From an uncultured Collinsella sp. (GTDB lineage: Bacteria > Actinomycetota > Coriobacteriia > Coriobacteriales > Coriobacteriaceae): a stretch of 52,867 nt of DNA. Positions within the stretch are counted from its first letter, which is position 1; each line of letters starts with the position of its first letter. This document shows positions 9,227-16,859 of the stretch, in pieces. The notes under the pieces were generated by a model, which was not told where the DNA came from, searched no databases, and saw only the letters and a list, made by a program, of their open reading frames with translations. The stretch is taken from contig CAUFRO010000013.1 of assembly GCA_959027945.1 (NCBI GenBank), forward strand, positions 1 to 52,867. The letters run 5' to 3'. The translations under genes were made by a program, and so were the position numbers.

Positions 9227-9646
9227 TTATTTGACGCGGAGGCCGTAGCAAACGCGGAAGGTTACCCCCACGATCGCGTGCCCCTCGTCGGTTTCGTCTT
9301 TCTTGAGCGTCTGCACGCCGTCGAAGGTCGTGCGGTACAGGGAGAACGGTTCGGGCAGCTCGAACCCATCCGCAAGCGCCTGCTCGAGGCGCTGGATCAT
9401 GCCGAGAACCTTTGCGTTGCTGTACGGGCGCACAGGCTCGCTTATGCAGTGAACCCATACGCTTATCGCGTCGATGTACATGGTCTTGGTGTTCTCTGGC
9501 TGCGTGTTCTGAAGCTCTACGCTGTATAGCGGCGAAGTCCTGTTCTCGGGACTGTCGTAGCATTCGGTGCCCGTGCCCTTCTCGATTGCGTCTATCAGGC
9601 AACCGAGGAACACGGCCAGGCTTAGGCGCTGTACTGCTCGCGGCAT
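9227..9646 (-). CDS. Tail terminator / tail completion protein
   Basis: 139 residues. The pattern (G-T-G-T-E-C-Y-D...P-L-Y-S-V-E-L-Q-N-T, M-Y-I-D-A-I-S-V-W-V-H-C-I-S) and the position between the gp10-like gene and the tail tube gene match tail terminator/neck proteins of Gram-positive siphoviruses (DUF5072-like). Such proteins cap the tail tube and join it to the head. The family call is by pattern; the slot is diagnostic. Confidence 0.65.
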   Translation of the reverse strand: MPRAVQRLSLAVFLGCLIDAIEKGTGTECYDSPENRTSPLYSVELQNTQPENTKTMYIDAISVWVHCISEPVRPYSNAKVLGMIQRLEQALADGFELPEPFSLYRTTFDGVQTLKKDETDEGHAIVGVTFRVCYGLRVK

Positions 9647-9655
9647 CGTTCCTCC

Positions 9656-10021
9656 TTAGAGCTTCTTCAGCTGGTCGATCAGGTCTTGTTGGAAAATCGG
9701 TCGCTGCGCGTCGACGTTCCTCTTGAGGAACCGCTGTCCCTGCACATAGCCGCCGCTCACGGTTCTATGGCCGTACTCGACGTGCGGCGCGTAGCTCTTC
9801 GTGTATCCAACGGTGTCGCCGGAATGCCCCAACGACATGCGCAGCTCGCCGTGCGGCCCGCCAGGCCTGGTCTTCTCGGTAGATACGGGCGTTCCGCCAT
9901 CCGCTTTGCCGCGATTGAAGATCTGGGCCATGTTCTTTGCGACTACGGCATCGAAGCGCACCGAGGAGAGCCGCTTCAGCTTTCCCGCGAGGTCGTTCAT
10001 GTCTTGGATCACAAAACCCAT
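9656..10021 (-). CDS. HK97 gp10-like tail/neck protein
   Basis: 121 residues from ATG at 10,019-10,021. It overlaps the previous gene by 13 bp. The string L-R-M-S-L-G-H-S...Y-A-P-H-V-E-Y-G-H-R-T-V-S-G-G-Y-V-Q-G-Q-R-F-L is the hallmark of the HK97 gp10 family (Y-A...V-E-Y-G...P-F-L). The family forms part of the neck between head connector and tail. An internal ATG (MNDLAGK) is a possible alternative start. Confidence 0.85.
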   Translation of the reverse strand: MGFVIQDMNDLAGKLKRLSSVRFDAVVAKNMAQIFNRGKADGGTPVSTEKTRPGGPHGELRMSLGHSGDTVGYTKSYAPHVEYGHRTVSGGYVQGQRFLKRNVDAQRPIFQQDLIDQLKKL

Positions 10022-10323
10022 GGCTTGAAACCCTTCACGGTGAGCACGGTCGTATCGCCGTCTGCCAACACGTTCGCCAGCTCGTAGGCATGGCCCTTGA
10101 CCTCGATGGCGCACAGGCCGGCGAAGTCGGCGGATGGCCGCTTGGTGAGCATCGAACGGGTAACGCCGTCGTAGGCGTTGCCCGTGTTGTTGGCCTTGGC
10201 CTTGTGCCACGGGCCTACGCGTACGAAGAAGCCGAAGGCGGGCACCTCGGAGCACGTGGGATTGTGCAGCTCGTCGGTGCCCGTCTGCTCGCGCTTGATC
10301 GCCGTCGCCTTGTACCACTTCAT
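10009..10323 (-). CDS. Head closure / head-tail joining protein
   Basis: 104 residues, MKWYKATAIKREQTGTDELH at the start. Proteins of this length between the gp6-like adaptor and the gp10-like protein act as stoppers (SPP1 gp16 / HK97 gp9 type). The N-terminal W-Y-K-A-T-A-I-K-R beta strand and the F-G-F-F-V-R-V-G-P strand fit such a small barrel. It overlaps its neighbours at both ends, so it is translationally coupled. Confidence 0.6.
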   Translation of the reverse strand: MKWYKATAIKREQTGTDELHNPTCSEVPAFGFFVRVGPWHKAKANNTGNAYDGVTRSMLTKRPSADFAGLCAIEVKGHAYELANVLADGDTTVLTVKGFKPWVL

Positions 10324-10664
10324 CGCCGCGCCCCCATGAACTTGATGCCCTTGGGATGGCAGGCGTCGAGCAAAGCCTCGATGTCGGCGGAATAGGCGGA
10401 AAGCACGTCATCAACGAAGGAATTGGACATGCTGCCGCCATCCGATGCCGATTCGGAGGTGCTGCCCTCGTAGCCGCGCAGGCGCAGGGCCTTGATCGCC
10501 GCATCCACGGCGATCGACTCGGCGAGGCGCGGCAGCTCGGCCACCTTGAGACGGATGCACAGGCGGTCTGATACCGTCGCGATCATCTCCTCGATAACGG
10601 CGTCTGCCGGCACTGCCTCGTCTTCCAGGTAGCGCGCCTTGATGCGATCTGCGAGGGATGCCAT
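10320..10664 (-). CDS. Head-tail adaptor (gp6-like connector)
   Basis: 114 residues, mostly helical: MASLADRIKARYLEDEA, then M-I-A-T-V-S-D-R-L-C-I-R-L and S-I-A-V-D-A-A-I-K-A-L-R-L-R-G-Y-E-G-S-T-S-E-S. The helix, 'L-R-x-R-G-Y-E-G' turn and Ser-rich linker match HK97 gp6/SPP1 gp15-type adaptors that bind under the portal. It lies directly after the capsid gene, as usual. Confidence 0.75.
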   Translation of the reverse strand: MASLADRIKARYLEDEAVPADAVIEEMIATVSDRLCIRLKVAELPRLAESIAVDAAIKALRLRGYEGSTSESASDGGSMSNSFVDDVLSAYSADIEALLDACHPKGIKFMGARR

Positions 10665-10666
10665 GG

Positions 10667-11755
10667 CTAACCCTCTACCGGGCGATCGCCATTTTCGAGC
10701 GCCTGCTCGGAGGTCGTGTCGATGGTGGCGATGATGTGGCCGTAGACGTTGGGAAGCACGGGGATAAACAGGCCGGAGGCCTTAGTCCACGTGGCAACCG
10801 GGTCTTGGGTGTCCCAGCGAACGCAGGTGACGTACTGCTCCTGGCGCTTCTCGTCGAACGCGCCGCCCTGCTCAAGCTCCTCGGGGGTGACGCCCCAAAG
10901 GCCCGTGCCAACGGAGCCGTCGTAACCGACGGAACACATGACGAACTTGTCCTCGGGGAAGAAGCGGCCCTGGGATACATTCATGGCGTCGGCGGCGGTG
11001 TCGATCACGCCGTAGCGCTCCTCGTCGATGTTCAGCGTGAGGCCGTTGAACTGCTGCGCGAGCAGGTTGTTGACCTGCGCGAGGCTCGGCAGGATGCCAG
11101 CGCCGTTGATGCCGAAGATCGCCTTCTGCACGGCTGCGTTGCGCTGGATAAGGGAGAACACCTTCTTGGAGGTGATTGCGACGGTGGGGGTCTGGCCCTT
11201 GCCGTTGGCGATGGTCACCCACTTGTCGATGTCGCCGATGATGTCGGCGTCGGCGACGGCCCACTTGGTAGCTACCTTCTGGTCGCTGGGGACGCCGAAA
11301 TCGACCTCCATGGACACGTTGTTCTCGTTGATGGTCATCTTGCCCGTGGAAAGGGCCTCCATCTTGGCCTTCTCGACACGCGCCACGACGGACTCGGCCA
11401 TGCGGGCAACGTCGTCGAAGCAGTAGCGGCGCACGGAGTCCATCTGCATGTCGAGGCCGCGCGTGACGAGGCGCAGGCGCTCGGTGAGGTTAATCTTCTC
11501 CTTGATGAGCAGCTGTTCGGTGACGACGCGCTCGAACGGAACGCGGGAGGCGATGTGAGCCTCGGTGTCGAAGCCGTGGATCATTGCCACGGTGGGAAGG
11601 TTGCCGTTCTCCACGATGCGGGAGTACTCGGCCTCGATGTACTGGGTCTTTTGATCCGGGAATAGTCGGGAGCCGAGGTAGTTTCGCTGGACGTTGAAGC
11701 CCTGCGAGAAGTCGAGCATGTCGCGCTCGGTGATAAGCTCGGAAATGGGACGCAT
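10667..11755 (-). CDS. Major capsid protein, E family
   Basis: 362 residues. The N-terminus (M-R-P-I-S-E-L-I-T-E-R-D-M-L-D-F) and core (Y-L-G-S-R-L-F-P-D-Q-K-T-Q-Y-I-E-A-E-Y; A-S-R-V-P-F-E-R-V-V-T-E-Q-L-L-I-K-E-K-I) match the phage major capsid protein E family (lambda gpE type). The C-terminus has V-A-T-W-T-K-A-S-G-L-F-I-P-V-L-P-N. It follows scaffold and decoration genes in the standard order. No protease gene is visible upstream. Confidence 0.9.
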   Translation of the reverse strand: MRPISELITERDMLDFSQGFNVQRNYLGSRLFPDQKTQYIEAEYSRIVENGNLPTVAMIHGFDTEAHIASRVPFERVVTEQLLIKEKINLTERLRLVTRGLDMQMDSVRRYCFDDVARMAESVVARVEKAKMEALSTGKMTINENNVSMEVDFGVPSDQKVATKWAVADADIIGDIDKWVTIANGKGQTPTVAITSKKVFSLIQRNAAVQKAIFGINGAGILPSLAQVNNLLAQQFNGLTLNIDEERYGVIDTAADAMNVSQGRFFPEDKFVMCSVGYDGSVGTGLWGVTPEELEQGGAFDEKRQEQYVTCVRWDTQDPVATWTKASGLFIPVLPNVYGHIIATIDTTSEQALENGDRPVEG

Positions 11756-11771
11756 CTAAGCTGCTCCTTTC

Positions 11772-12086
11772 TTACACGAGGTAGAGGCCTGCGGCGGCGA
11801 AGCCCGCCTTCTTGGCCTTTGCCTCGGTGGATACCTTGTCGACCTTGAGTCGGCCCTGGAAGATCACGGCGGCGGGGCACTTGTCGGTGTCCGTCATGTC
11901 GTAGTCCTCAAGGAACACGCCGATCTCGTCGGTGCCGGTGAACAGCGCACCGGCCTTGATGATCTTGCGACCGTCTACCTCCTTGGCCATGGCCTGGGTA
12001 GCGGTTCGCGTCTTGGCGACGATGCCCACCTCGGAATCGAGGATGCTTTCGGACTCGCCGTAGGTGAACGCCTTATTGAGCGCCAT
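11772..12086 (-). CDS. Head decoration protein candidate
   Basis: 104 residues, MALNKAFTYGESESILDS at the start, with K-I-I-K-A-G-A-L-F-T-G and A-A-V-I-F-Q-G-R-L-K-V-D-K-V. The size, the beta-rich 'I-K-A-G-T' style core and the position between scaffold and E-type capsid gene fit lambda gpD-like decoration proteins. It overlaps the scaffold gene by 14 bp. Confidence 0.65.
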   Translation of the reverse strand: MALNKAFTYGESESILDSEVGIVAKTRTATQAMAKEVDGRKIIKAGALFTGTDEIGVFLEDYDMTDTDKCPAAVIFQGRLKVDKVSTEAKAKKAGFAAAGLYLV

Positions 12087-12774
12087 CTTTCTTTCCTCCG
12101 TTCATTCGGTTGCTGTATGCGGCTGCGAAGCTCGCGCCGAAGGACTGGGGCTTGCCCTCGCTGCCCGTCTTGGGCGGTTCGCGCTTGAGCGCTTCCTGCA
12201 CTGCTGCGTCTACCGCCTTGGGGAAAAGCTCCTTGATCTTGGAGATCGCGGCGTTGGTGTCGTCCGCCTTCTCCGTCACGAACATGGAAAGAAGCTCGTC
12301 GCCGAGGTCGATGCCAGCGGCCTTCAGCTCGGCGCGTGCAACGCCCATCTGCTCGGACAGGTTGATGCGGCGCTCAAGCGCCGCCTTCTCGGCGTTGGCT
12401 TTTTCGAGCGCGTACTGCGCACGCTGCAAGTCGTTCATGCCCGCAAGCTTCTCGGCCTCGCTGCGCTGGTCGTCTGCCTCCTGCTTGATCTGCTCGCGGA
12501 TTTGCTTCTCGATCTGCGCACGCTCGCGCGAGATGCGCTTCTTCACGATCTCGTCCACGTCGGCGTCGGTGTAGGTCTTGCCTTTCGACTTGGGCTTGCC
12601 TTCCTCGCCATCGTGGCCTTCGGCTTCACCTTGCTGGCTGTCGCCGGGGTCTGCGCCGTCGGTTCCGGTCCCATCGGCTGCGCCTCCTGTGCCCTCGTCT
12701 CCGCCTTGCTGCGGCGGCGTGAGGTTTCCGCCAGCTACGCCGGCGAACTTCTGTCGGTTTCCGTCCTTTGCCAT
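12073..12774 (-). CDS. Capsid scaffolding protein (DUF4355-like)
   Basis: 233 residues from ATG at 12,772-12,774 with GGAGG nine bases upstream; an earlier in-frame GTG lies too close to that site. Residues 10-60 are Gly/Asp/Pro-rich and probably disordered. T-Y-T-D-A-D-V-D-E-I-V-K-K-R-I-S-R-E and a long charged helix (about 70-140) follow. This is the pattern of DUF4355 scaffolds. Scaffold proteins guide capsid assembly and leave before packaging. Confidence 0.8.
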   Translation of the reverse strand: MAKDGNRQKFAGVAGGNLTPPQQGGDEGTGGAADGTGTDGADPGDSQQGEAEGHDGEEGKPKSKGKTYTDADVDEIVKKRISRERAQIEKQIREQIKQEADDQRSEAEKLAGMNDLQRAQYALEKANAEKAALERRINLSEQMGVARAELKAAGIDLGDELLSMFVTEKADDTNAAISKIKELFPKAVDAAVQEALKREPPKTGSEGKPQSFGASFAAAYSNRMNGGKKDGAQ

Positions 12775-12931
12775 GCTTCGCACCCTCCATAAGGTTTCTC
12801 GTGGCTCATGCCTGCACGTTTTCCGTAGCTTTTAGCGGGTTCCACGCCTGCCCGAACCGTGGCTTTTATCGACTTCAACGCTCGGTCGGTCTTTGACCAT
12901 GCGAGTGTCCTTCATGCGTGAGATTCGCCAG

Positions 12932-13192
12932 TCAGGCGGGTTCCAGGATGTCCTCAAGGCGCTCAAGCGTTGGCATCTCAAGCAGGCGCATGACCTCGCG
13001 CCCGCCGTCGGTGACGACCACCATGGGAACGCGGGTGATGCGTTCGGCGTTGTTCAGCCTCTCCATGAGGCCGTCCCATGCCCGGTGAACCCTCACGCGC
13101 CCCGGGTACTCCTCGGACAGCGGCTCTATGACAGCACGGCGGTACGCCTCGCATGACGGGCACCCAGCGCGGGTGATGTATTCGATCTCCAT
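12932..13192 (-). CDS. Thioredoxin/glutaredoxin-like small protein with CPSC motif
   Basis: 86 residues from ATG at 13,190-13,192 with GGAGGA before it. The first strand (M-E-I-E-Y-I-T-R) is followed by A-G-C-P-S-C-E-A-Y-R-R, a CxxC redox motif at residues 10-13, and later V-P-M-V-V-V-T-D-G-G-R-E, the cis-proline strand of the thioredoxin fold. It is therefore a likely phage dithiol oxidoreductase. It sits between the MuF gene pair and the scaffold gene, just after a terminator hairpin. A role in head assembly or host redox state is unknown. Confidence 0.75.
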   Translation of the reverse strand: MEIEYITRAGCPSCEAYRRAVIEPLSEEYPGRVRVHRAWDGLMERLNNAERITRVPMVVVTDGGREVMRLLEMPTLERLEDILEPA

Positions 13193-13210
13193 GGCTCCTC
13201 CTTGACGCAT

Positions 13211-13238
13211 AAGAAAAGGCCCCCGTGTTGGGGGCCTT
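13211..13238 (-). terminator. Rho-independent terminator inside the late block
   Basis: A perfect 9-bp stem (AAGGCCCCC / GGGGGCCTT) with a 5-base loop. On the minus strand it is followed by TTTTCTTA. It lies after the 69-residue gene and 19 bp before the CPSC gene start. It should reduce transcription of scaffold, capsid and tail genes unless read through or antiterminated. Confidence 0.8.
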
Positions 13239-13284
13239 GATTGTGCCGTTGAGGTGAGATGTCTATTCAGTTTTCGCCTGCTTG

Positions 13285-13494
13285 CTATCGGTGCAGCGCC
13301 TTGTCGCGCTTTCCTATGATCGCCTCGGCCTCTTCCTGGTTGATCTCGTCCAGCCATAGGTCGCCGCTCTGCGTTCCGAACACCTCTGTGTCGAACACCC
13401 AGCGCCCGAGCGTGAAATCGTAGGTTTCGCATACCTGCTGCTCCGCGTCGAAGCGCGACACGCGCCTGCGGGAATCGTCTGTGTAGTAGATCAT
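13285..13494 (-). CDS. Small acidic protein after the MuF gene; immunity candidate
   Basis: 69 residues (M-I-Y-Y-T-D-D-S-R-R-R-V-S-R-F-D; later G-D-L-W-L-D-E-I-N-Q-E-E-A-E-A-I-I-G). Its ATG overlaps the TGA of the MuF gene (ATGA), so translation is coupled. I do not recognise a family. The acidic, Trp-containing, single-domain character and its position directly after a head protein with a toxin-like tail make it a candidate immunity protein, but it could equally be an ordinary small late phage protein. Confidence 0.6.
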   Translation of the reverse strand: MIYYTDDSRRRVSRFDAEQQVCETYDFTLGRWVFDTEVFGTQSGDLWLDEINQEEAEAIIGKRDKALHR

Positions 13495-15014
13495 CTGCGA
13501 ACCTCCTCGATGTTCGGCGGCGTCTTAATCTTGGCGGCGTTGTCGGCCATCTCGCGGCGAAGCTCCCACTTGCGCTCAAGCGGGGTGTCCTCAAGCCGCT
13601 CCTCCTCGTAGAGCGCGTGATTGCGCTCCTTCACGTCCAGGCTCTGCTTCGTGTGGAACTGAAGCTCGAACTTGAAGCCGTCGGGCGTCTCGAACTGCGT
13701 GTTGACGCCACGGTAGGCGCTTGCCGCGTCTCCGAGCGTGTTCTTGACCTTGACCACAGTATAGCCCGCCTTCTCAAGCGCCTGCCTGATGCGCGCGAAC
13801 TCGTCAGCAAACGACTCCACGGGCAGCACGTAGGTGTAGCGCAGCACGTCGTTTATGCCCTCGGATGCCTCCTTCTCGCTCACGTCGAGCTTGTGCGAGT
13901 CCGTTCGGATCTTCCGCGCAAGCGACTGCTGGCCCTTGAGCCTGAAATCAAGCCCAGCCAGCGCCGAGCCGGCGCGTTGCAGCGATTCGAGCAGGGACGT
14001 GGTGGCAGGCTCCCGAACCATGGCGTTCGATCGCAGCGTCATGGCGTGGGTCGCCGAATCGCCGCCGCGCTTTGCAACGTAATCGTCGATCCACTTGTCC
14101 CAGTCGGCAACCTCAAGGGTGTACGAGCAGCGGCACCACGGGTGCATCGGCGGGAAGTTCGTGCCCGGCATGCGCTCGGAGAACTTTGCCGGATGCTGCT
14201 TCTGGTAGGCCTCAAGCTCGCGGCACACCTCGCAGGCCCTGCCGTCGTGGATGCACGACAGCGCGTAGCTGTCGAACTCCGACTCGTGCACGCGTGCCTG
14301 CGCCTCGTTGAAAAGGTACGTTCCCTCTGTGTACACAAGGCGCATGGCGGTCTTCGCGCCGCTGTGGTTGAGCCTCTGGCGAAGCTCGCGCGAAATCTCG
14401 TCGTACGAGACGCCGCGTGCGATCAGCTTTGAGAAGTCGTCGTTGAGGTAGCTCGCCAGCTTCTCGCGGTTCGCCCAGATGTTGGCCGAGAAGTCTCCGC
14501 CCGCCGCCCAGGCAGCTCCGACCGTCGCACGCACGACCTCGGAGTCGTAGCGGTAGAACTCCTTGCCAAAGCCAAGCTCCTCGGCGGCGATGTTGGCGGC
14601 ACGCCGCGCCTGCTCCTCGAAGTGCCTGCGGAACTCCTCCTGCTCGATTGCGCCTATCTCAAGCTGCTGCAAGCGTATCTGCATCTGGATAGCCTCAAGC
14701 TCGTTCAGGCGGTAGATGCTCTCGCGCACAGGCATGAGGTCGGCGTACTGCGGGTACTTCTTGGCGAACTCGTCCATTCGCTCCATGAGCAGCGTGCGGT
14801 CTTCCGCGCTGATGGATTGCAGTAGGCGGCGGTACTCGATCACCTTGCCCTCGCCGTACTTGGCGTAGTAGGCCGCTATCATGCGGTCGAGCTTCGCCGC
14901 CTCGGATGCGTAGACCTTGGAAAGCCGCTTTGATAGATCGGCCTCGTCCTTGGTCAGCTGCTGCAAGAACTCGTCGCGCCTCTCGCGCCAGTATTCGTCG
15001 CTCGGCTTACTCAT
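13491..15014 (-). CDS. MuF-type minor head protein fused to a RelA/SpoT-like domain
   Basis: 507 residues. Residues about 140-315 form the phage Mu gpF/SPP1 gp7 minor head domain, ending in the usual zinc-like cluster C-x-x-C...P-P-M-H-P-W-C-R-C (C260, C263, H291, C294, C296). Residues about 362-480 look like a RelA/SpoT synthetase fold: R-K-I-R-T-D-S-H-K (about 367-375), I-N-D-V-L-R-Y-T with D389, A-Y-R-G-V-N-T with Y434, and F-E-L-Q-F-H-T with E450 and Q452. These match the basic, Asp, Tyr and E-x-Q positions of ppGpp synthetases. MuF proteins with C-terminal toxin domains are a known class of phage polymorphic toxins. The start overlaps the SH3/SAP gene by 8 bp. The enzymatic claim is inference from motifs. 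Confidence 0.8.
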   Translation of the reverse strand: MSKPSDEYWRERRDEFLQQLTKDEADLSKRLSKVYASEAAKLDRMIAAYYAKYGEGKVIEYRRLLQSISAEDRTLLMERMDEFAKKYPQYADLMPVRESIYRLNELEAIQMQIRLQQLEIGAIEQEEFRRHFEEQARRAANIAAEELGFGKEFYRYDSEVVRATVGAAWAAGGDFSANIWANREKLASYLNDDFSKLIARGVSYDEISRELRQRLNHSGAKTAMRLVYTEGTYLFNEAQARVHESEFDSYALSCIHDGRACEVCRELEAYQKQHPAKFSERMPGTNFPPMHPWCRCSYTLEVADWDKWIDDYVAKRGGDSATHAMTLRSNAMVREPATTSLLESLQRAGSALAGLDFRLKGQQSLARKIRTDSHKLDVSEKEASEGINDVLRYTYVLPVESFADEFARIRQALEKAGYTVVKVKNTLGDAASAYRGVNTQFETPDGFKFELQFHTKQSLDVKERNHALYEEERLEDTPLERKWELRREMADNAAKIKTPPNIEEVRR

Positions 15015-15438
15015 TGGAAAGCAACAGCTCGATGATCTTGTCCTTGGTGGCGTTCTTCGGGATCTTCACGCCGCTGTTGCGGGCAAGCTCGCGCAGGTCG
15101 TTGAGCTTCATGCTGCCAAGCTCGCCGCTGTCCTCTGCCGGCTGCTCCTTGGCTTCGGTTTCGCCTGGCTGCTCGGCAGGCGTGACGGCATCCGTTTCCT
15201 GCTGCGGTTCCTTTGGCACTGTCTCGGGCTGCTTGATGCTGTAGGTGGTCATATCGATTAGGCCGTAGATGCTCACGAGGTCTTCGCGCACATAACCGCC
15301 CATCGTCAGCTCGACCCAGCCGTCGGCGACGGACTCCACCCGCGCAGCCGACATGTTTCCCATGGTGCCGATGATCTCGCCGCCCGGCTCCTCGCGGATG
15401 GCAAGCTGCTTGCCTCGGTTATAGGTCGCTACCTTCAT
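15007..15438 (-). CDS. Phage head-region protein with SH3-like and SAP/Rho-N-like ends
   Basis: 143 residues from ATG at 15,436-15,438, preceded by AAGGAACC. Residues 1-60 read like a bacterial SH3 module (V-A-T-Y-N-R-G-K-Q-L-A-I-R-E-E-P-G-G...D-G-W-V-E-L). A Pro/Glu/Gln linker follows. The last 35 residues (M-K-L-N-D-L-R-E-L-A-R-N-S-G-V-K-I-P...K-D-K-I-I-E-L-L) resemble the SAP or Rho N-terminal helix-extended-helix nucleic-acid-binding motif. It is coupled to both portal and MuF genes. A bridge between DNA and head proteins is possible but unproven. Confidence 0.65.
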   Translation of the reverse strand: MKVATYNRGKQLAIREEPGGEIIGTMGNMSAARVESVADGWVELTMGGYVREDLVSIYGLIDMTTYSIKQPETVPKEPQQETDAVTPAEQPGETEAKEQPAEDSGELGSMKLNDLRELARNSGVKIPKNATKDKIIELLLSNE

Positions 15439-16858
15439 CGTTGGTTCCTTCCTCTTGGTTGGTCTCGATCGTTCGGTTGGTTGGATAGCCATCGCTCACC
15501 GCGTTGGCCTTCTCCTCCTGCTCGTCTCGCTTGCGCTGCATCTCGGCTTTGGGATTGCTCACGCAGGAGAGCACGGAAAGCTGCGTTTCCTCGGACACGA
15601 TGCCCGAGAGCTGCCCGGCAACCGATGCCTCGCTCTGCAAGTCGTCGGGCATATTGCGGTGCATGGTCACATCGACCATCTGCCAATCGTCGCCGCTGAA
15701 GCCCTGGCTCAACGGATAGGCGGCTAGGAGTTTCAGGCGCTCCTGCACGCCGCGCTTGAACTTGCGGTCTTTCTTGCGGGCGAGGTTGCTCATGGGCATC
15801 ATGCGCATCTTGAGCGCTATGCCAGAGGCGGTGACGAAGCTGTCGGAAGTGATGTCGGGCACCATCGCCATCTTGAAGATCAGCTGCTCAAGGCGGTTGA
15901 TAAGGTTCTCCTGCACGGAGTCGGCGTTGGGCTTCGCTAGGAACACCACGTCAAGGCCCTCCAAGGACTCGCCGAAGAGGTTGATCACCTTGTTCTCGCG
16001 GATGTTCACCAGCTCGTCATCGGTAAGCTCTTTGCCCTTGACCACGAGGTAGCAGTCGCTGAAGTACTCCACGTCGTTCGCCTTCTCGGAAAGCACGGCG
16101 TTGTACTGCTCGACCATGGAAAGCACGCCCTCGTAGAGGCCGCGCCCCTTGGTGTTCTGGCGGAAGTCGACGGCGGGCACGCTGCCGAAGCTGTGGCTCT
16201 CGGCCTCGCCGAACTCCAAGCCGGCATCGCCGCGCCTGAACGGCACTACCTCGTGGGCATCGGAATAGCTGCCCTTGATTGCGCCGTCATCGCCGTAGAA
16301 CCAGCGGACGAAGAACATGGGGCGCTTCAGCACGGAATCGTCGTAGACCATGAACGAAGTGAGCGGAGACACCGCGATGGATCGCGGCAGGCCCTCGTCG
16401 TCTTGGTACAGCATCTCGTAGGCATGGCCGAACTTCGACGCCATCTCGGACAATTCAGCGTCCACGTCCTCCTGGAAGTTTCTCGCCGTATAGTCGGCGA
16501 TGAACGCCTCCACGGCCTTCTTGCGCCCATCGTCCTCGCCCTTGACCGAAAGCGTCATGGGCACGCCGATGTAGTAGCCCTCGAACGTGTCCGTGATGGT
16601 GTAGCAGAAGTCGGCCGACAGGCGGTTGTTCGGCTTGTAGCCGGGCTTCTTGCGCCATGACCGGTCGAAGATCGCGTAGTGCGTGTCGTACACCTTGTCC
16701 AGGTATTCGTAGCGCGGCTTGTGGTCTTGCTCGAACTCGTCGACCAGGCGCTGAAGCAGCTCCTCGGTCATCTCGGTTCCAGCGGGCAGGCGGAAGTCGT
16801 CGGTGGACGGCTCTCGCTGCATCTGGTCGTAGTAGAAGGAATGGAACTCGTGGCTCAA
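15419..16858 (-). CDS. Portal protein, SPP1 gp6-like
   Basis: 479 residues. It contains Y-E-Y-L-D-K-V-Y-D-T-H-Y, R-L-S-A-D-F-C-Y-T-I-T-D-T-F-E-G-Y, V-V-P-F-R-R-G-D-A and G-L-Y-E-G-V-L-S-M-V-E-Q-Y-N, the conserved blocks of SPP1 gp6-type portals. The C-terminus is a charged coil (A-E-M-Q-R-K-R-D-E-Q-E-E-K). It forms the dodecameric DNA entry ring and docks the terminase. It starts one base after TerL ends, with only weak purine-rich signal before the ATG. Confidence 0.92.
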   Translation of the reverse strand: MSHEFHSFYYDQMQREPSTDDFRLPAGTEMTEELLQRLVDEFEQDHKPRYEYLDKVYDTHYAIFDRSWRKKPGYKPNNRLSADFCYTITDTFEGYYIGVPMTLSVKGEDDGRKKAVEAFIADYTARNFQEDVDAELSEMASKFGHAYEMLYQDDEGLPRSIAVSPLTSFMVYDDSVLKRPMFFVRWFYGDDGAIKGSYSDAHEVVPFRRGDAGLEFGEAESHSFGSVPAVDFRQNTKGRGLYEGVLSMVEQYNAVLSEKANDVEYFSDCYLVVKGKELTDDELVNIRENKVINLFGESLEGLDVVFLAKPNADSVQENLINRLEQLIFKMAMVPDITSDSFVTASGIALKMRMMPMSNLARKKDRKFKRGVQERLKLLAAYPLSQGFSGDDWQMVDVTMHRNMPDDLQSEASVAGQLSGIVSEETQLSVLSCVSNPKAEMQRKRDEQEEKANAVSDGYPTNRTIETNQEEGTNDEGSDL

Positions 16859-16859
16859 A

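Noticed and set aside
12774..12931. 27-residue frame (MKDTRMVKDRPSVEV) between scaffold and CPSC genes
   Set aside because: No good ribosome site and no pattern; treated as intergenic sequence.
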